Notes: generated by a model not told the origin, from the sequence alone. DNA of 64,000 nt from Ruminococcus flavefaciens (GCA_023667045.1 JAMPAU010000007.1:16619-80618); one strand, 5' to 3'; positions 44,101-52,237 are shown, counted from the stretch's first letter. Numbers and translations: made by a program.

Positions 44101-45973
44101 CAACGCCTGAGCCAATGCCCTGAGCGAAAGCAAATTCATTAGTCTTAGCGTTTTCAACTACTGTTGCGTCGTAAGCTTCAGAACCTGTTGACTTTTCATA
44201 TACGATAGGTGAATCAGCCTTAATAACAAACTGAGCGCCAGCTACAGCAAGAGCAGGGTCTGAACTTCCGTCAACGTAAACTTCCATAGTAACTGTGTCA
44301 CCGGGTTCAGCGTCAACTTCTGGAATTACCCATGAAACTTCACCTTCAGCAGCTTCAACATCTTCAACGGTAATTGAACCGTCAAGAAGTTTAATGTTAT
44401 CTGTGATTTCATTACCGTTTGTATCAGAGATAAATGCCTCAGACCATGTTACAGGATATGTGCCGGGAGCTGTAGGAGCTGTATAAGTAAGTGTAAGAAC
44501 CTTAGCACCGTTATCAGCAGCAATTCCCTTGCCTATGCCCTGTCCGAATGCAAATTCATCTGTTTCCTTGTTGTTTACAACTGTAGAATCGTAAGCAGAT
44601 GAGCCGTCAACTGAAACAAATTCAGCTGTATCAGCAGTAATCTTGAACTGCGCACCAGCTACAGGAACAGCAGCGTTTGCAGTATCATTTACTATTACGT
44701 CCATAGTAACAGTTTCGCCGGGCTTAGCTGTTACTTCGGGAATATCCCATTCAATTACGCCTTCAACTGATTCATCAATGATGATAGCACCGTCAAGCTT
44801 TTCAATCTTGTCAGTAATGTCGAGACCATTTGTATCACTTACAAAGAGGTCGCTCCATGTAACAGGATATGTACCTGCCTTAGCGTCAGCCGGAACAGCG
44901 TACTCAACTGTGAGAATAACCGCACCGTCCTTAGCAACAGTACCCTTGCCTATGCTCTGTCCGAATGCATATTCATTTCTATCAGCATTGTAAACAAGTG
45001 AAGAATCATAAGCATTTGAACCGCTTGCAGTAGGCTTGCCGAACATACCGTCAGCAATTACCTTAAACTCTGCACCTGCTACTGCAAGGTCAGAATCACC
45101 GCTTACAACTACATCGAGAGTAGCCTTTCCGCCCTTCTGAGCGTGAACTGTCGGGATAACCCATGCAGCATTTCCGTCAGCCGGCTTGTAGGTAGTAGTT
45201 GTAGTTGTTGTTGCTGAACTTGAAGAAGCGGTTGTCTGAGAGGCAGTTGTAGTAGCCTTAGTTGTGCCGTCCTTAGTAGTTGCAGTGGTAGTAGTTGTTG
45301 TTGTAGCCTTGGTAGTAGTAGCAGAAGAAGCAGTTGTTGTGCTTGATGTGCTACCAATATCACCAATAGCAATGTAGCCGTCAATTACGTCAGAAGTGTA
45401 GAATGTTTCAGGCGATGATGTCTTCATAAATGCTGCTTTGCTTGCAGAAATTTTATAAAGACCGTCTGGTGTACCGTCTGGAACTGTGAAAGTAAGGTAC
45501 GCAAGGATATTATTACTATTATCAACAGGAATACCCTCACCCTTTACCTGTGTGATAGAAGAGAAGTTAGGAAGTTTTTTATTGGCGGTTATGCCGGCAT
45601 TAGCAAATGCTGGTGAAACAGTGTCAACTTCAAAACCAAAATCACCTTCGTAGTCAATTACCATTGAGAATGATATAGGAAGTATTGTATCATTCTTTGA
45701 AGTAACGTGAGCATCAACATAAACTACGCCGTTGTCCTCTGGGTCTACTCTCCAGTAACCGTCATCTGAATTAGGATTTGTGAAGTCAACAACAACGTCT
45801 GCATCTGATGCCATTTTATTTGCAGCTATGTCTTTTACTCCACCCATACTAACATTAGGCTGCACGGCAGGAACACTGCCGGCAGCACTAACTACGATAG
45901 ATGAGGTAAATGCACTTGACACGAACGTTGCCGCCATGACAAGAGACGTAACTGCGGAAAGCAGTTTCTTCAT
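41174..45973 (-). CDS. scaB: ScaB-like scaffoldin: seven cohesins and C-terminal X-dockerin
   Basis: 1599 residues. Signal peptide 1-30. Cohesins lie at about 58-203, 269-396, 404-534, 545-679, 716-849, 894-1027 and 1069-1203, joined mostly by Thr-rich linkers; cohesins 2 to 4 lie close together. A Thr/Ser/Ala linker at about 1204-1340 precedes the X module (about 1349-1462) and dockerin (GDINLDNAADAIDGSQAL). Cohesin 1 is nearly identical to the ScaA cohesin; cohesins 2-7 form another class, and 5 and 7 are almost the same sequence. By homology, cohesins bind ScaA or enzyme dockerins and the X-dockerin binds ScaE on the wall. Known strains differ in cohesin number. Confidence 0.95.
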   Translation of the reverse strand: MKKLLSAVTSLVMAATFVSSAFTSSIVVSAAGSVPAVQPNVSMGGVKDIAANKMASDADVVVDFTNPNSDDGYWRVDPEDNGVVYVDAHVTSKNDTILPISFSMVIDYEGDFGFEVDTVSPAFANAGITANKKLPNFSSITQVKGEGIPVDNSNNILAYLTFTVPDGTPDGLYKISASKAAFMKTSSPETFYTSDVIDGYIAIGDIGSTSSTTTASSATTTKATTTTTTTATTKDGTTKATTTASQTTASSSSATTTTTTTYKPADGNAAWVIPTVHAQKGGKATLDVVVSGDSDLAVAGAEFKVIADGMFGKPTASGSNAYDSSLVYNADRNEYAFGQSIGKGTVAKDGAVILTVEYAVPADAKAGTYPVTWSDLFVSDTNGLDITDKIEKLDGAIIIDESVEGVIEWDIPEVTAKPGETVTMDVIVNDTANAAVPVAGAQFKITADTAEFVSVDGSSAYDSTVVNNKETDEFAFGQGIGKGIAADNGAKVLTLTYTAPTAPGTYPVTWSEAFISDTNGNEITDNIKLLDGSITVEDVEAAEGEVSWVIPEVDAEPGDTVTMEVYVDGSSDPALAVAGAQFVIKADSPIVYEKSTGSEAYDATVVENAKTNEFAFAQGIGSGVAAKDKDNVLVLTFTVPDDCADGKYPVKWSDAFISDTNGKDITSKVKLVDGAINIKAKTTTTTSASTTTTTTTTTTTTTTTTTTTTTTVTAASGAIIWQIDTVTAEPGETVTVNMVVKDTNDSKLPVGGAQFVINGTDPIIYDKSAGTPYGNTLVANDKTNEYAFANSKGAGTAAADGDVVITLTYTVPEDCADGTYPVTITDLFASDTNGLDITKNIMTIDGAIIVKAKTTTTTSASTTTTTTTTTTTTTTTTTTTTTPTTTTTTVTAPDGNIMWVVDTVTVNPGDTNVKVNVVVNDQKDAKLPVSGAQFIIDSATGVTYKGVTGSEGYGADVVANEKEVAFAHEIGSSVIAPDKSNVVTLTFDIPDDCEPGRYPVTLTDLFVSDTNGTDITKNILVVDGAIIVEAKSTTTTSAPTTTTTTTTTTTTTTTTTTTTTTTTTVTAASGAIIWQIDTVTAEPGETVTVNMVVKDTNDSKLPVGGAQFVINGTDPIIYDKSAGTPYGNTLVANDKTNEYAFANSKGAGTAAADGDVVITLTYTVPEDCADGTYPVTITDLFASDTNGNDITKNIMTIDGAIIVKAKTTSTTTTSTTTTTTTTTTTTASATTSASTTSSATTSASTSASATTSASTTSSATTSASTTSSATTSASTTESTTTTTETTTTETTTVTTVTTTTTGSIDNTDASNTRTSASTNVSNASQTQSTTQTTTTTTTETTTTTTLTYPHYYADLTTEIGFYFSHDDGTREGGTKEGGFSKDQITIAKMFKVDYEGAEPEEVSFDPANITFNGATPASVYDINNDTFKYEVPVYYNFGTDGEDDIRPLLNPDKEQVVITVYIGVKGDINLDNAADAIDGSQALTYYAEVSTNGTTPNDVKLSDSELVDGPTSVYDDFAAFLGDVDVNEWDPDNWKLKKAGREIMATDATAIQVFYSYASTEVEPLGEMTVQEAWDISSPFRFGDASYVQATLDKYGKQA
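42361..42800 (-). repeat. Direct repeat copy 1 (cohesin 7 of scaB)
   Basis: Nearly identical to 43420-43859 with a constant offset of 1059 bases (353 codons). Exchange between the copies would remove two cohesins in frame. Confidence 0.85.
43420..43859 (-). repeat. Direct repeat copy 2 (cohesin 5 of scaB)
   Basis: Partner of 42361-42800. Only a handful of base changes are seen over about 440 bases, including part of the flanking Thr linker. Confidence 0.85.
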
Positions 45974-45990
45974 CTGTGCATTTCCTTTCC

Positions 45991-46002
45991 GGGCAATTGC
46001 CC
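45991..46002 (-). other. 12-base palindrome upstream of the scaB ribosome site
   Basis: GGGCAATTGCCC, able to form a short hairpin, 18 bases before the scaB start and next to AAAGGAAA. No terminator T run. Confidence 0.5.
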
Positions 46003-46025
46003 TTTTATATTAATTATAAGAGATA

Positions 46026-47714
46026 TTACTGATTAACAGGAAGTTCTACAAGATGAACAATGCTCTTGATGATAGCATCAGAGTCTTCAGCTGTAAGTTC
46101 CTTGCCATCCTTCGGGTTGTAGCAGTCAGCGTTAATCTTACCCTGGTCAGAGATAGCATATGACTTATTGTCATTGAGGTACTTGTTGAGAAGAACAACG
46201 TCGTTAATCTTTACAGAACCGTCGCAGTTTGTATCACCGTAAAGCTTTGTGACAGGCTTTCCTGTTGTTGAAGCTGTAGTAGCAGAAGATGTTGTCTTGT
46301 CACCTGTATTAGCTGTAGTAGCTGTTGTAGTTGTTGTTGTTGTTGAACCAGTTGTTGAGCCAGCAGTTGTTGTTGTAGATGTGCCAGGGTCAACATCACC
46401 GATAGCAATATAACCATCAATTACGCCAGAAGTGTAGAATGTTTCAGGTGATGATGTCTTCATAAATGCTGCTTTGCTTGCAGAAATCTTGTAAAGACCG
46501 TCAGGTGTGCCGTCCGGAACTGTGAAAGTAAGGTATGCAAGGATATTATTGTCCTTATCAACAGGAATACCCTCACCCTTTACCTGTGTGATAGAAGAGA
46601 AGTTAGGAAGCTTCTTATTGGCAGTTATACCGGAATTAGCAAATGCTGGTGAAACAGAGTCAACTTCAAAACCAAAATCACCTTCATAGTCAATTACCAT
46701 TGAGAATGATATAGGAAGTATTGTATCGTCCTTTGAAGTAACGTGAGCATCAACATAAACTACGCTGCTATCATCTTCGTCTACTCTCCAGTAGCCGTCC
46801 TCTGAATTAGGATTTGTGAAGTCAACTATTACGTCGCCGTCAACAGAAGGCTTAGCGCTTGAAGTTGTTGTTGTAGTTGTTGAGCCTGCACCGCTTGTAG
46901 ATGCTGTTGTAGCTGTTGTAGCAGTAGATGCTGTTGTGCTTGAGCTGCCAGCATCGCCAACCTTAATAGTAAGTGAATTGAGGTCGAGGTTCTTGTTTGT
47001 GTATGTTTCGTAAGCTTCATTTGTTTCAAGAACGCATGATGCATTACCTGAGAATGTAAGATAGTTACAGAAATCAATTACATAATCGCCCTCAGCAATG
47101 CCCTTAGGAAGTGTTACATCAAAAACAACACACGGGAAATCACTTGACTTTGCACCGTACCAGCTCTGTAATTTTTCACCACCGCTTAACCATACACAAC
47201 CAACGAAAGCATTGTCTGTGCCAGCATCTGTCTGTGATTCATCACAAGCTACATTGTACATACCGTGTGGCTTATAGCCTGACCTCTTATTGTATGAACC
47301 AGCAAAAGCAACAACCTTAGTTGTTGTGATTTCACTGCCGTCAGCTATTTTGAAAGAATGTGCTTCAGCGAAGTAATCTTCAGCACCAGGAGTATAAGCT
47401 GTGAACTTAACCTTACCAACATCTGCACTGTCAGACTTAACTGTAGCGTCAACACCAAAGCTTACTATATCAGGTGTTTCAGAATCAATATAAATAGCGA
47501 GCGGAACTGTAACGTCGCCAGCAGCGATAGCGTCAGCAGAAACTGTAACAGTTGCACCGTCAGCCTTTACGCCCTCCTGTAAAGTAGCGTCCTTGTATGT
47601 AAGGATAGAAAAGCCCTTCTTTGCGTCAGCAGCACCTGCTACAACAGGAGCAACTGCACCAACCATTGTTGCAGCCATTACGAGCGATGTAGCTGCAGAA
47701 ACTAATTTTCTCAT
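46026..47714 (-). CDS. scaA: ScaA-like scaffoldin: N-terminal unknown module, one cohesin, dockerin
   Basis: 562 residues. Signal peptide 1-28. Residues about 33-248 form a module (GFSILTYKDATLQEG ... ASCVLETNEAYETYTNK) whose end resembles a cohesin edge but whose core I cannot assign. After a Thr/Ser linker comes one clear cohesin (about 295-440), almost identical to ScaB cohesin 1. A linker and dockerin follow (about 490-562, GDTNCDGSVKINDVVLLNKY; the second loop NPKDGKELTAEDSD is irregular). In R. flavefaciens ScaA carries enzymes and docks on ScaB; strains 17 and FD-1 have three and two cohesins, from memory. Confidence 0.92.
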   Translation of the reverse strand: MRKLVSAATSLVMAATMVGAVAPVVAGAADAKKGFSILTYKDATLQEGVKADGATVTVSADAIAAGDVTVPLAIYIDSETPDIVSFGVDATVKSDSADVGKVKFTAYTPGAEDYFAEAHSFKIADGSEITTTKVVAFAGSYNKRSGYKPHGMYNVACDESQTDAGTDNAFVGCVWLSGGEKLQSWYGAKSSDFPCVVFDVTLPKGIAEGDYVIDFCNYLTFSGNASCVLETNEAYETYTNKNLDLNSLTIKVGDAGSSSTTASTATTATTASTSGAGSTTTTTTSSAKPSVDGDVIVDFTNPNSEDGYWRVDEDDSSVVYVDAHVTSKDDTILPISFSMVIDYEGDFGFEVDSVSPAFANSGITANKKLPNFSSITQVKGEGIPVDKDNNILAYLTFTVPDGTPDGLYKISASKAAFMKTSSPETFYTSGVIDGYIAIGDVDPGTSTTTTAGSTTGSTTTTTTTATTANTGDKTTSSATTASTTGKPVTKLYGDTNCDGSVKINDVVLLNKYLNDNKSYAISDQGKINADCYNPKDGKELTAEDSDAIIKSIVHLVELPVNQ

Positions 47715-47733
47715 TGCAATAATTCCTTTCTTA

Positions 47734-47748
47734 AGGTCTTGCAGACCT
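47734..47748 (-). other. Intercistronic hairpin, scaC-scaA
   Basis: Perfect stem AGGTCT/AGACCT with a three-base loop, about 20 bases before the scaA start, adjacent to its AAAGGAA site. No T run. Confidence 0.55.
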
Positions 47749-47833
47749 ATTTAATACTTAAAAATTTTTTTGGGGGTTATATTCCTTTGATGGGGACAAA
47801 TCAGATAATCTTTTACTGGAACAATCCTGTAAA

Positions 47834-48664
47834 TCAACTGTCAAGAGCCGACGGCATACCTAAATCAAACTTCTGTATTTCAAGAGCGTCTAACGGTGTA
47901 ATTCCGTCATTGTTGATTACATCGCCGTTAATTTGTCCCTGTGCTGAAATCTTATAATTGTTAGGATTTGAGAGTGCCTGCATTATAAGTACTGCGTCAG
48001 CAAGGGATACTTTGCCGTCTTCATTAACATCGCCCTTAAGTCCGGTATTACCAGTAGTGCCTTCACCGCCACTGACTGTAACTGCACCGTCATCTGTCTT
48101 GACATCATATCTTATTACTTCTTTATTCTTGACATATCCGACACTTATAACTTCATTGGGAACATTAGAGCCAGTGAAAGTATCTCTTGATGCGGGAACT
48201 ATTTCAAGCGGAATTGTACCCTTTGCATCAGCAGAAAGTGTACCTGTAACAGTACAGAATACGCCGTCGCTGTTCATCCAGTATGAAGAATCATCTAAAG
48301 ATGTTGACCAGATAAGAGATGTAAGACCCTTGTCATTATTGATACTGCTGTCAAAAATAGATAACAGAGAAGATGACGGGTCATCTTCTACAGCGGCTGT
48401 ATTTGCAAGTTCACCCGCCTTTACAGAGTCGATTGTTATCAGGCTGCTGTCATACTTTATTGCGAAGTCACAGCTTTGAATACCTGAAGATGGTACGTTT
48501 GAAAGTGATACGTCCACTGAAAATGTTTCGCCTGCCTTAGCTTCTGTCTTGCTGACAGATATCTGCACTGTTTCGCCGGCAGCGAAAACGGGAGCAATCG
48601 AGCAGACTGAAAGCGAGAGCATCGCAGCCGATACTGCCCCGATGACTATCTTTTTTGCCTTCAT
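47834..48664 (-). CDS. scaC: ScaC-like adaptor scaffoldin: one cohesin and a dockerin
   Basis: 276 residues. Signal peptide 1-29. Cohesin at about 31-200 (VQISVSKTEAKAGETFSVDV, SGIQSCDFAIKYDSSLITI, LTSLIWSTSLDDSSYWM), a more classical type than those of ScaA/ScaB. Dockerin at about 207-276 with GDVNEDGKVSLADAVLIMQ and GDVINNDGITPLDALEI. In R. flavefaciens ScaC plugs into ScaA and changes the range of dockerins that can be carried. Its dockerin closely matches that of the LRR protein at 9286. First gene of the cluster, with GGAGG before ATG 48664. Confidence 0.94.
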   Translation of the reverse strand: MKAKKIVIGAVSAAMLSLSVCSIAPVFAAGETVQISVSKTEAKAGETFSVDVSLSNVPSSGIQSCDFAIKYDSSLITIDSVKAGELANTAAVEDDPSSSLLSIFDSSINNDKGLTSLIWSTSLDDSSYWMNSDGVFCTVTGTLSADAKGTIPLEIVPASRDTFTGSNVPNEVISVGYVKNKEVIRYDVKTDDGAVTVSGGEGTTGNTGLKGDVNEDGKVSLADAVLIMQALSNPNNYKISAQGQINGDVINNDGITPLDALEIQKFDLGMPSALDS

Positions 48665-49063
48665 TTGTTTTTCCTCCTTCTTTAAAAATGTTATATAACA
48701 AAGGAACTAAAGCCCCTTTAATTATATCGTGTCTTAAATCAAACCCACGATGGATTTGCTGTAAACCGCAGAATCAATCTTGCCGGAAAAAGTCGGCTTT
48801 CTGCACAAACAAAAAACTTATTCTGCCGACAGTGTCCGTCCGGTTAAGACTCATCACACTGCCATGATGAAAACATGAATCCAAAGTCACATTTATTCAT
48901 GATTTCATTATATAACAGGACTAAAAAAAAGTAAATAGGTTTATAAGCATTTTGGTATTTTATATAAACATCGGCATACTTTTTTGAACGGTTTGCACAA
49001 TAGAACTTATTTTCCAGACTGACAAGCAGATACAGAATATAAAATTTATATGAATTGATTATA
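48665..49063 (-). other. Promoter and structured leader of the sca cluster, no coding gene
   Basis: On the minus strand a TATAAT (48907-48912) with a weak TTTACT-like -35 would give a leader of about 235 bases. Within it, GCAGAAT and ATTCTGC can pair over about 55 bases around a GCCG/CGGC hairpin, and AAATCCA-TCG-TGGGTTT forms another. Several alternative pairings exist. No known riboswitch class recognised. Confidence 0.45.
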
Positions 49064-50329
49064 TCATTTATCAAGTTTTCTAAATTCTTCCGGAATATTA
49101 TTATTGATAATGTCATTTACTATATCCCAGCCAAACTGCGGATAAGTGCCTGCCGGATATGCATAGGGCAGACCGTGACTTTCTGCAAGTTCGGGGGTAT
49201 ACTGGCTGTAAGGGTAGATTCTTATATTTGAAAAGCTACCGTCATCATAATGGACGATAGTAGGTATAGCACCCACATCTTCAAGGCGTGTTTCACCTGT
49301 TGCACCATCAATTACAATATCAAAATCGGGCATTTCGCCGACAAGATTGAAGTTATCAGTCTGAGCACATATAAAGTTGCCCATAGAATAATAAACAAAG
49401 CCCTTTGAGCCGTCGTCACGTGTAATCCATTCCATAGTCTCGGCGGTATGAGTGTGACAGCCTAAAATAACGTCTGCACCCCAGTTTACCATTTTATTGG
49501 CAAGCTCAATGCGGTCTTCCGAAACTTCATGGGTATCTTCAACACCCCAATGTGCAGAAACTATTACAGCGTCGGCTATTTCGTCAGCCTTTTTAATCTG
49601 ACGTTCAATAATATCTTCCTCATAGTTCATTATAACTCTGAGCGGAGAATCAGACGGAATAGAAAAGCCGTTTATATGCTCGGCATAGGCAAGAAAGGCT
49701 ATTTTTACGCCGTTAACCTCACGCACACGGATATTTTCAGAATCTTCCTCACTTAGATATGCACCTAAAACAGTAAGGTCATTTTCCTCTGCTTTTTTAT
49801 TCCAGAAATTTATGGACTCTTCAAGACCGGAAGCACCCATATCAAGAAGATGATTATTAGCCATTGTGAAAACATCAAAACCTGCGTCAATCACAGCGTC
49901 AGCGACCTCCGGCGGTGAATTGAAAATAAGCTGACCGCCGTCAGCACCTCTTATGGGATTGCTTTCAGAAATAATAGTTTCCTGATTAAGAATGGCAACA
50001 TCGGCACTTTCCACAAGGTATTTCACATTTTCATAAATCGGCTTGAAATCATAGGCTACACCCTCCTGACTGGAAGCATAAGCCTCTGCATTCTTATAAA
50101 CCGAATAATGAATAAGGTTATCACCTGCCGCTACCACATGAACCCTCTTGTCTTCGGGTACAGGCTCGGTAGTAGGTTCTTCGGTAGTTGTTTCAATAGT
50201 TTCAGCCGGCGGAAAATCCAGTTCGCTGTTTTCATCGCCCACCTGACCTACAGTATTACTTCCGCAGGCTGTACAGGAAACTGCTACAGCAAGAACGGCA
50301 ACAAGTGAACTTATCTTTTTGAAATCCAT
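49064..50329 (-). CDS. CapA-family (PgsA-like) lipoprotein, metallophosphatase fold
   Basis: 421 residues. Lipobox SCTAC, then a Glu/Thr/Pro spacer (about 30-58). The CapA domain at about 60-370 has VVAAGDNLIHYSVY, LNQETII, FTMANNHLLDMG, VSAHWGVEDTHEVS and VILGCHTHTAETME; the Asp, Asn and His residues fit a calcineurin-like two-metal site. Family members take part in poly-gamma-glutamate or cell-surface polymer metabolism. No capB/capC genes adjoin it, so the polymer is unknown. AAGGAG before ATG 50329. Confidence 0.9.
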   Translation of the reverse strand: MDFKKISSLVAVLAVAVSCTACGSNTVGQVGDENSELDFPPAETIETTTEEPTTEPVPEDKRVHVVAAGDNLIHYSVYKNAEAYASSQEGVAYDFKPIYENVKYLVESADVAILNQETIISESNPIRGADGGQLIFNSPPEVADAVIDAGFDVFTMANNHLLDMGASGLEESINFWNKKAEENDLTVLGAYLSEEDSENIRVREVNGVKIAFLAYAEHINGFSIPSDSPLRVIMNYEEDIIERQIKKADEIADAVIVSAHWGVEDTHEVSEDRIELANKMVNWGADVILGCHTHTAETMEWITRDDGSKGFVYYSMGNFICAQTDNFNLVGEMPDFDIVIDGATGETRLEDVGAIPTIVHYDDGSFSNIRIYPYSQYTPELAESHGLPYAYPAGTYPQFGWDIVNDIINNNIPEEFRKLDK

Positions 50330-50596
50330 TTTTAATATCTCCTTACAGAAAGTTAATACATTAATAAAACTTTCTGTTCCTTTCCAATTATATCACATAT
50401 TTCTTAATTTTGCAATTATAATTTTTCTGTCAAATTTTGAAAAAATCACAGAAATTTATAAAATTTATACATATCCTAACTGCAAAAACAACGTATTTAC
50501 GGCACAAAATCAAGTACCATAAATTAGTATTGCACATTTTTGGTTATTCATACGAAATTTCAGTATAAAAATTGTGCATTTTTACTTTTAGGATAA

Positions 50597-51586
50597 TTAA
50601 AGGCTTTTTGAAGACTGCAAATCAATAAATTCTTCCGCAAGAGCTTCTGCCTCTGCATAAGAAGAAAGCTGATAACAACGCCCTCTGAATTTTGCCGAAC
50701 CGTAATAGCCGTTCATATACCATGATGCGTGCTTGCGTGCTTCATGCATTGCCATTTCTTCATTTTTTTCACTCATATTTATTATAAGATGTATATGTTC
50801 AAGCATGACACGCATTTTTTCTTCAACGGACGGCGGTGTGTAGTCCTTGCCGGACAGGCGTGCGGATATTTCCTCAAAAACAAAAGGATTGCCGTAACTT
50901 CCACGACCAATCATTACAAGGTCACAGCCTGTTTGTTCGTACATGGAAAGACAAGATTCGGCATTGGTAACGTCTCCGTTGCCGATTACCGTAATTTTAA
51001 CAGCTTCCTTTACCTGCCGTATAATATCCCAGTCGGCTTTACCGCTGTAAAACTGGTCACGTGTTCTTCCGTGAACCGCAACGGCAGAAGCTCCGGAACT
51101 TTCAAGAGCCTTTGCCATTTCAACGGCGTTTATGTGTTCGCTGTCCCAGCCGGAACGTATTTTCACGGTAACAGGAATATTTCCGGCAGTCTTAACGGCA
51201 GATTCAGTTATTTCAGAGGCAAGCCTTATATCCCTCATGAGTGCCGAACCTGCTCCGGTCTTTACTACTTTCGGGACAGGACAGCCCATATTTATATCAA
51301 TTATATCCGGATTATACTGCAATACTATTTTAACAGCCTCTGCCATGAAATCCGGTTCGCTCCCAAAAAGCTGTACAGCCATAGGTCTTTCTTCATCGGT
51401 AACAGTGCATAACTCAGCGGTTTTGCGGTCGCTGTAACATATGCCCTTAGCGGAAACCATCTCGCTTACCATATAAGACGCTCCGTACTTCTTGCACATG
51501 AGCCTGTATGCACGGTCTGCAACACTCGCCATAGGTGCAAGCACAGCGTTTTTTTCGACAGGCACGTTTCCTATATTTACAATCAT
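50597..51586 (-). CDS. dusB: tRNA-dihydrouridine synthase
   Basis: 329 residues. FMN TIM barrel reducing uridines in the tRNA D-loop. Landmarks: APMASVADRAYRLM at the start, DINMGCPVPKVVKTGAGSAL with the catalytic Cys at about 100, VKIRSGWDS, AVHGRTRDQFYSG and MIGRGSYGNPF. The last 60 residues form the helical tRNA-binding part (HARKHASWYMNGYYGS). The DusB assignment follows the Gram-positive convention. Its start overlaps the stop of the GtrA gene by 4 bases (ATGA). Confidence 0.95.
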   Translation of the reverse strand: MIVNIGNVPVEKNAVLAPMASVADRAYRLMCKKYGASYMVSEMVSAKGICYSDRKTAELCTVTDEERPMAVQLFGSEPDFMAEAVKIVLQYNPDIIDINMGCPVPKVVKTGAGSALMRDIRLASEITESAVKTAGNIPVTVKIRSGWDSEHINAVEMAKALESSGASAVAVHGRTRDQFYSGKADWDIIRQVKEAVKITVIGNGDVTNAESCLSMYEQTGCDLVMIGRGSYGNPFVFEEISARLSGKDYTPPSVEEKMRVMLEHIHLIINMSEKNEEMAMHEARKHASWYMNGYYGSAKFRGRCYQLSSYAEAEALAEEFIDLQSSKSL

Positions 51587-52059
51587 TCTGTCTGCCCGTC
51601 TTTCTTTCGGAATACAAAAAGCTTGCTCAGTACATAATTTGCAATGAAAATAACAACCTGACTGACAAATGTAATAATAGTCTTATTAAGATTCATCACA
51701 TCACAGAATACAACAAATATTGCTTCTTCCATGAAAAAAGTCGCAAGCCTTGCACCATAGAATGAAAAAAACACTTTCCAGAACTCCTCTTTTGTTTTTG
51801 TCTCGTTCTTAAAAACGTATTTTTTATTGGTGAAAAAAGCAAAGGTCACGGCAAATATCCATGAGATAACAACTCCTGCCGTACTCTCCCACTTTGGTTC
51901 GCCTGCAATTACCACAAAGACTAAAAGCTTTGTGACAATCGAGATAACAGTTGTCAGACCGCCGAAAAGCAGATACATCCATTTTTCTTCATATTTATAG
52001 TATATATCCTGCAAAGGTTTTGGCAGAATTGAAACAACAGCCTTTATTAATTTTTCCAT
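51583..52059 (-). CDS. GtrA-family membrane protein
   Basis: 158 residues with four membrane helices (about 28-50, 55-78, 95-112, 122-145). YLLFGGLTTVISIVTKLLVF, FFTNKKYVFKN and IANYVLSKLFVFRKK are the recurring GtrA signatures. The family is thought to help move polyprenyl-phosphate-linked sugars across the membrane. No cognate glycosyltransferase is adjacent. Translationally coupled to dus. Confidence 0.9.
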   Translation of the reverse strand: MEKLIKAVVSILPKPLQDIYYKYEEKWMYLLFGGLTTVISIVTKLLVFVVIAGEPKWESTAGVVISWIFAVTFAFFTNKKYVFKNETKTKEEFWKVFFSFYGARLATFFMEEAIFVVFCDVMNLNKTIITFVSQVVIFIANYVLSKLFVFRKKDGQTE

Positions 52060-52176
52060 TTCAATTTTAAATCCTTTCTGTTTTTATACCTATATTATAA
52101 TAACAGCTATTCGGAAATTTTTCAAGTCTTTTTCAGAAAATTTTTATTTAATTAATTTATATGATACTGAAAAACC

Positions 52177-52205
52177 GGATATTCAGAAAAATTCTGCACA
52201 TAATA
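52177..52205 (+). promoter_or_regulatory. Possible forespore-type promoter of the germination operon
   Basis: GGATA at 52177-52181, 17-base gap, CATAATA at 52199-52205. The -10 agrees with the sigma-G pattern CATnHTA; the -35 agrees only partly. No sigma-A promoter of quality is seen in this gap. Confidence 0.35.
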
Positions 52206-52237
52206 CAAGCAGATTTTTTATCTGAGAGGTGAAAATA

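Noticed and set aside
46026-48664. Bacterial adhesin or mucin-like proteins instead of scaffoldins
   Set aside because: Repeated cohesin modules, dockerins, X-dockerins and gene order fit the cellulosome locus much better than generic Thr-rich adhesins.
50520-50596. Inverted repeat TGCACA...TGTGCA as a dus terminator
   Set aside because: Stem is bulged, loop long and no T run follows on the minus strand; left unannotated.
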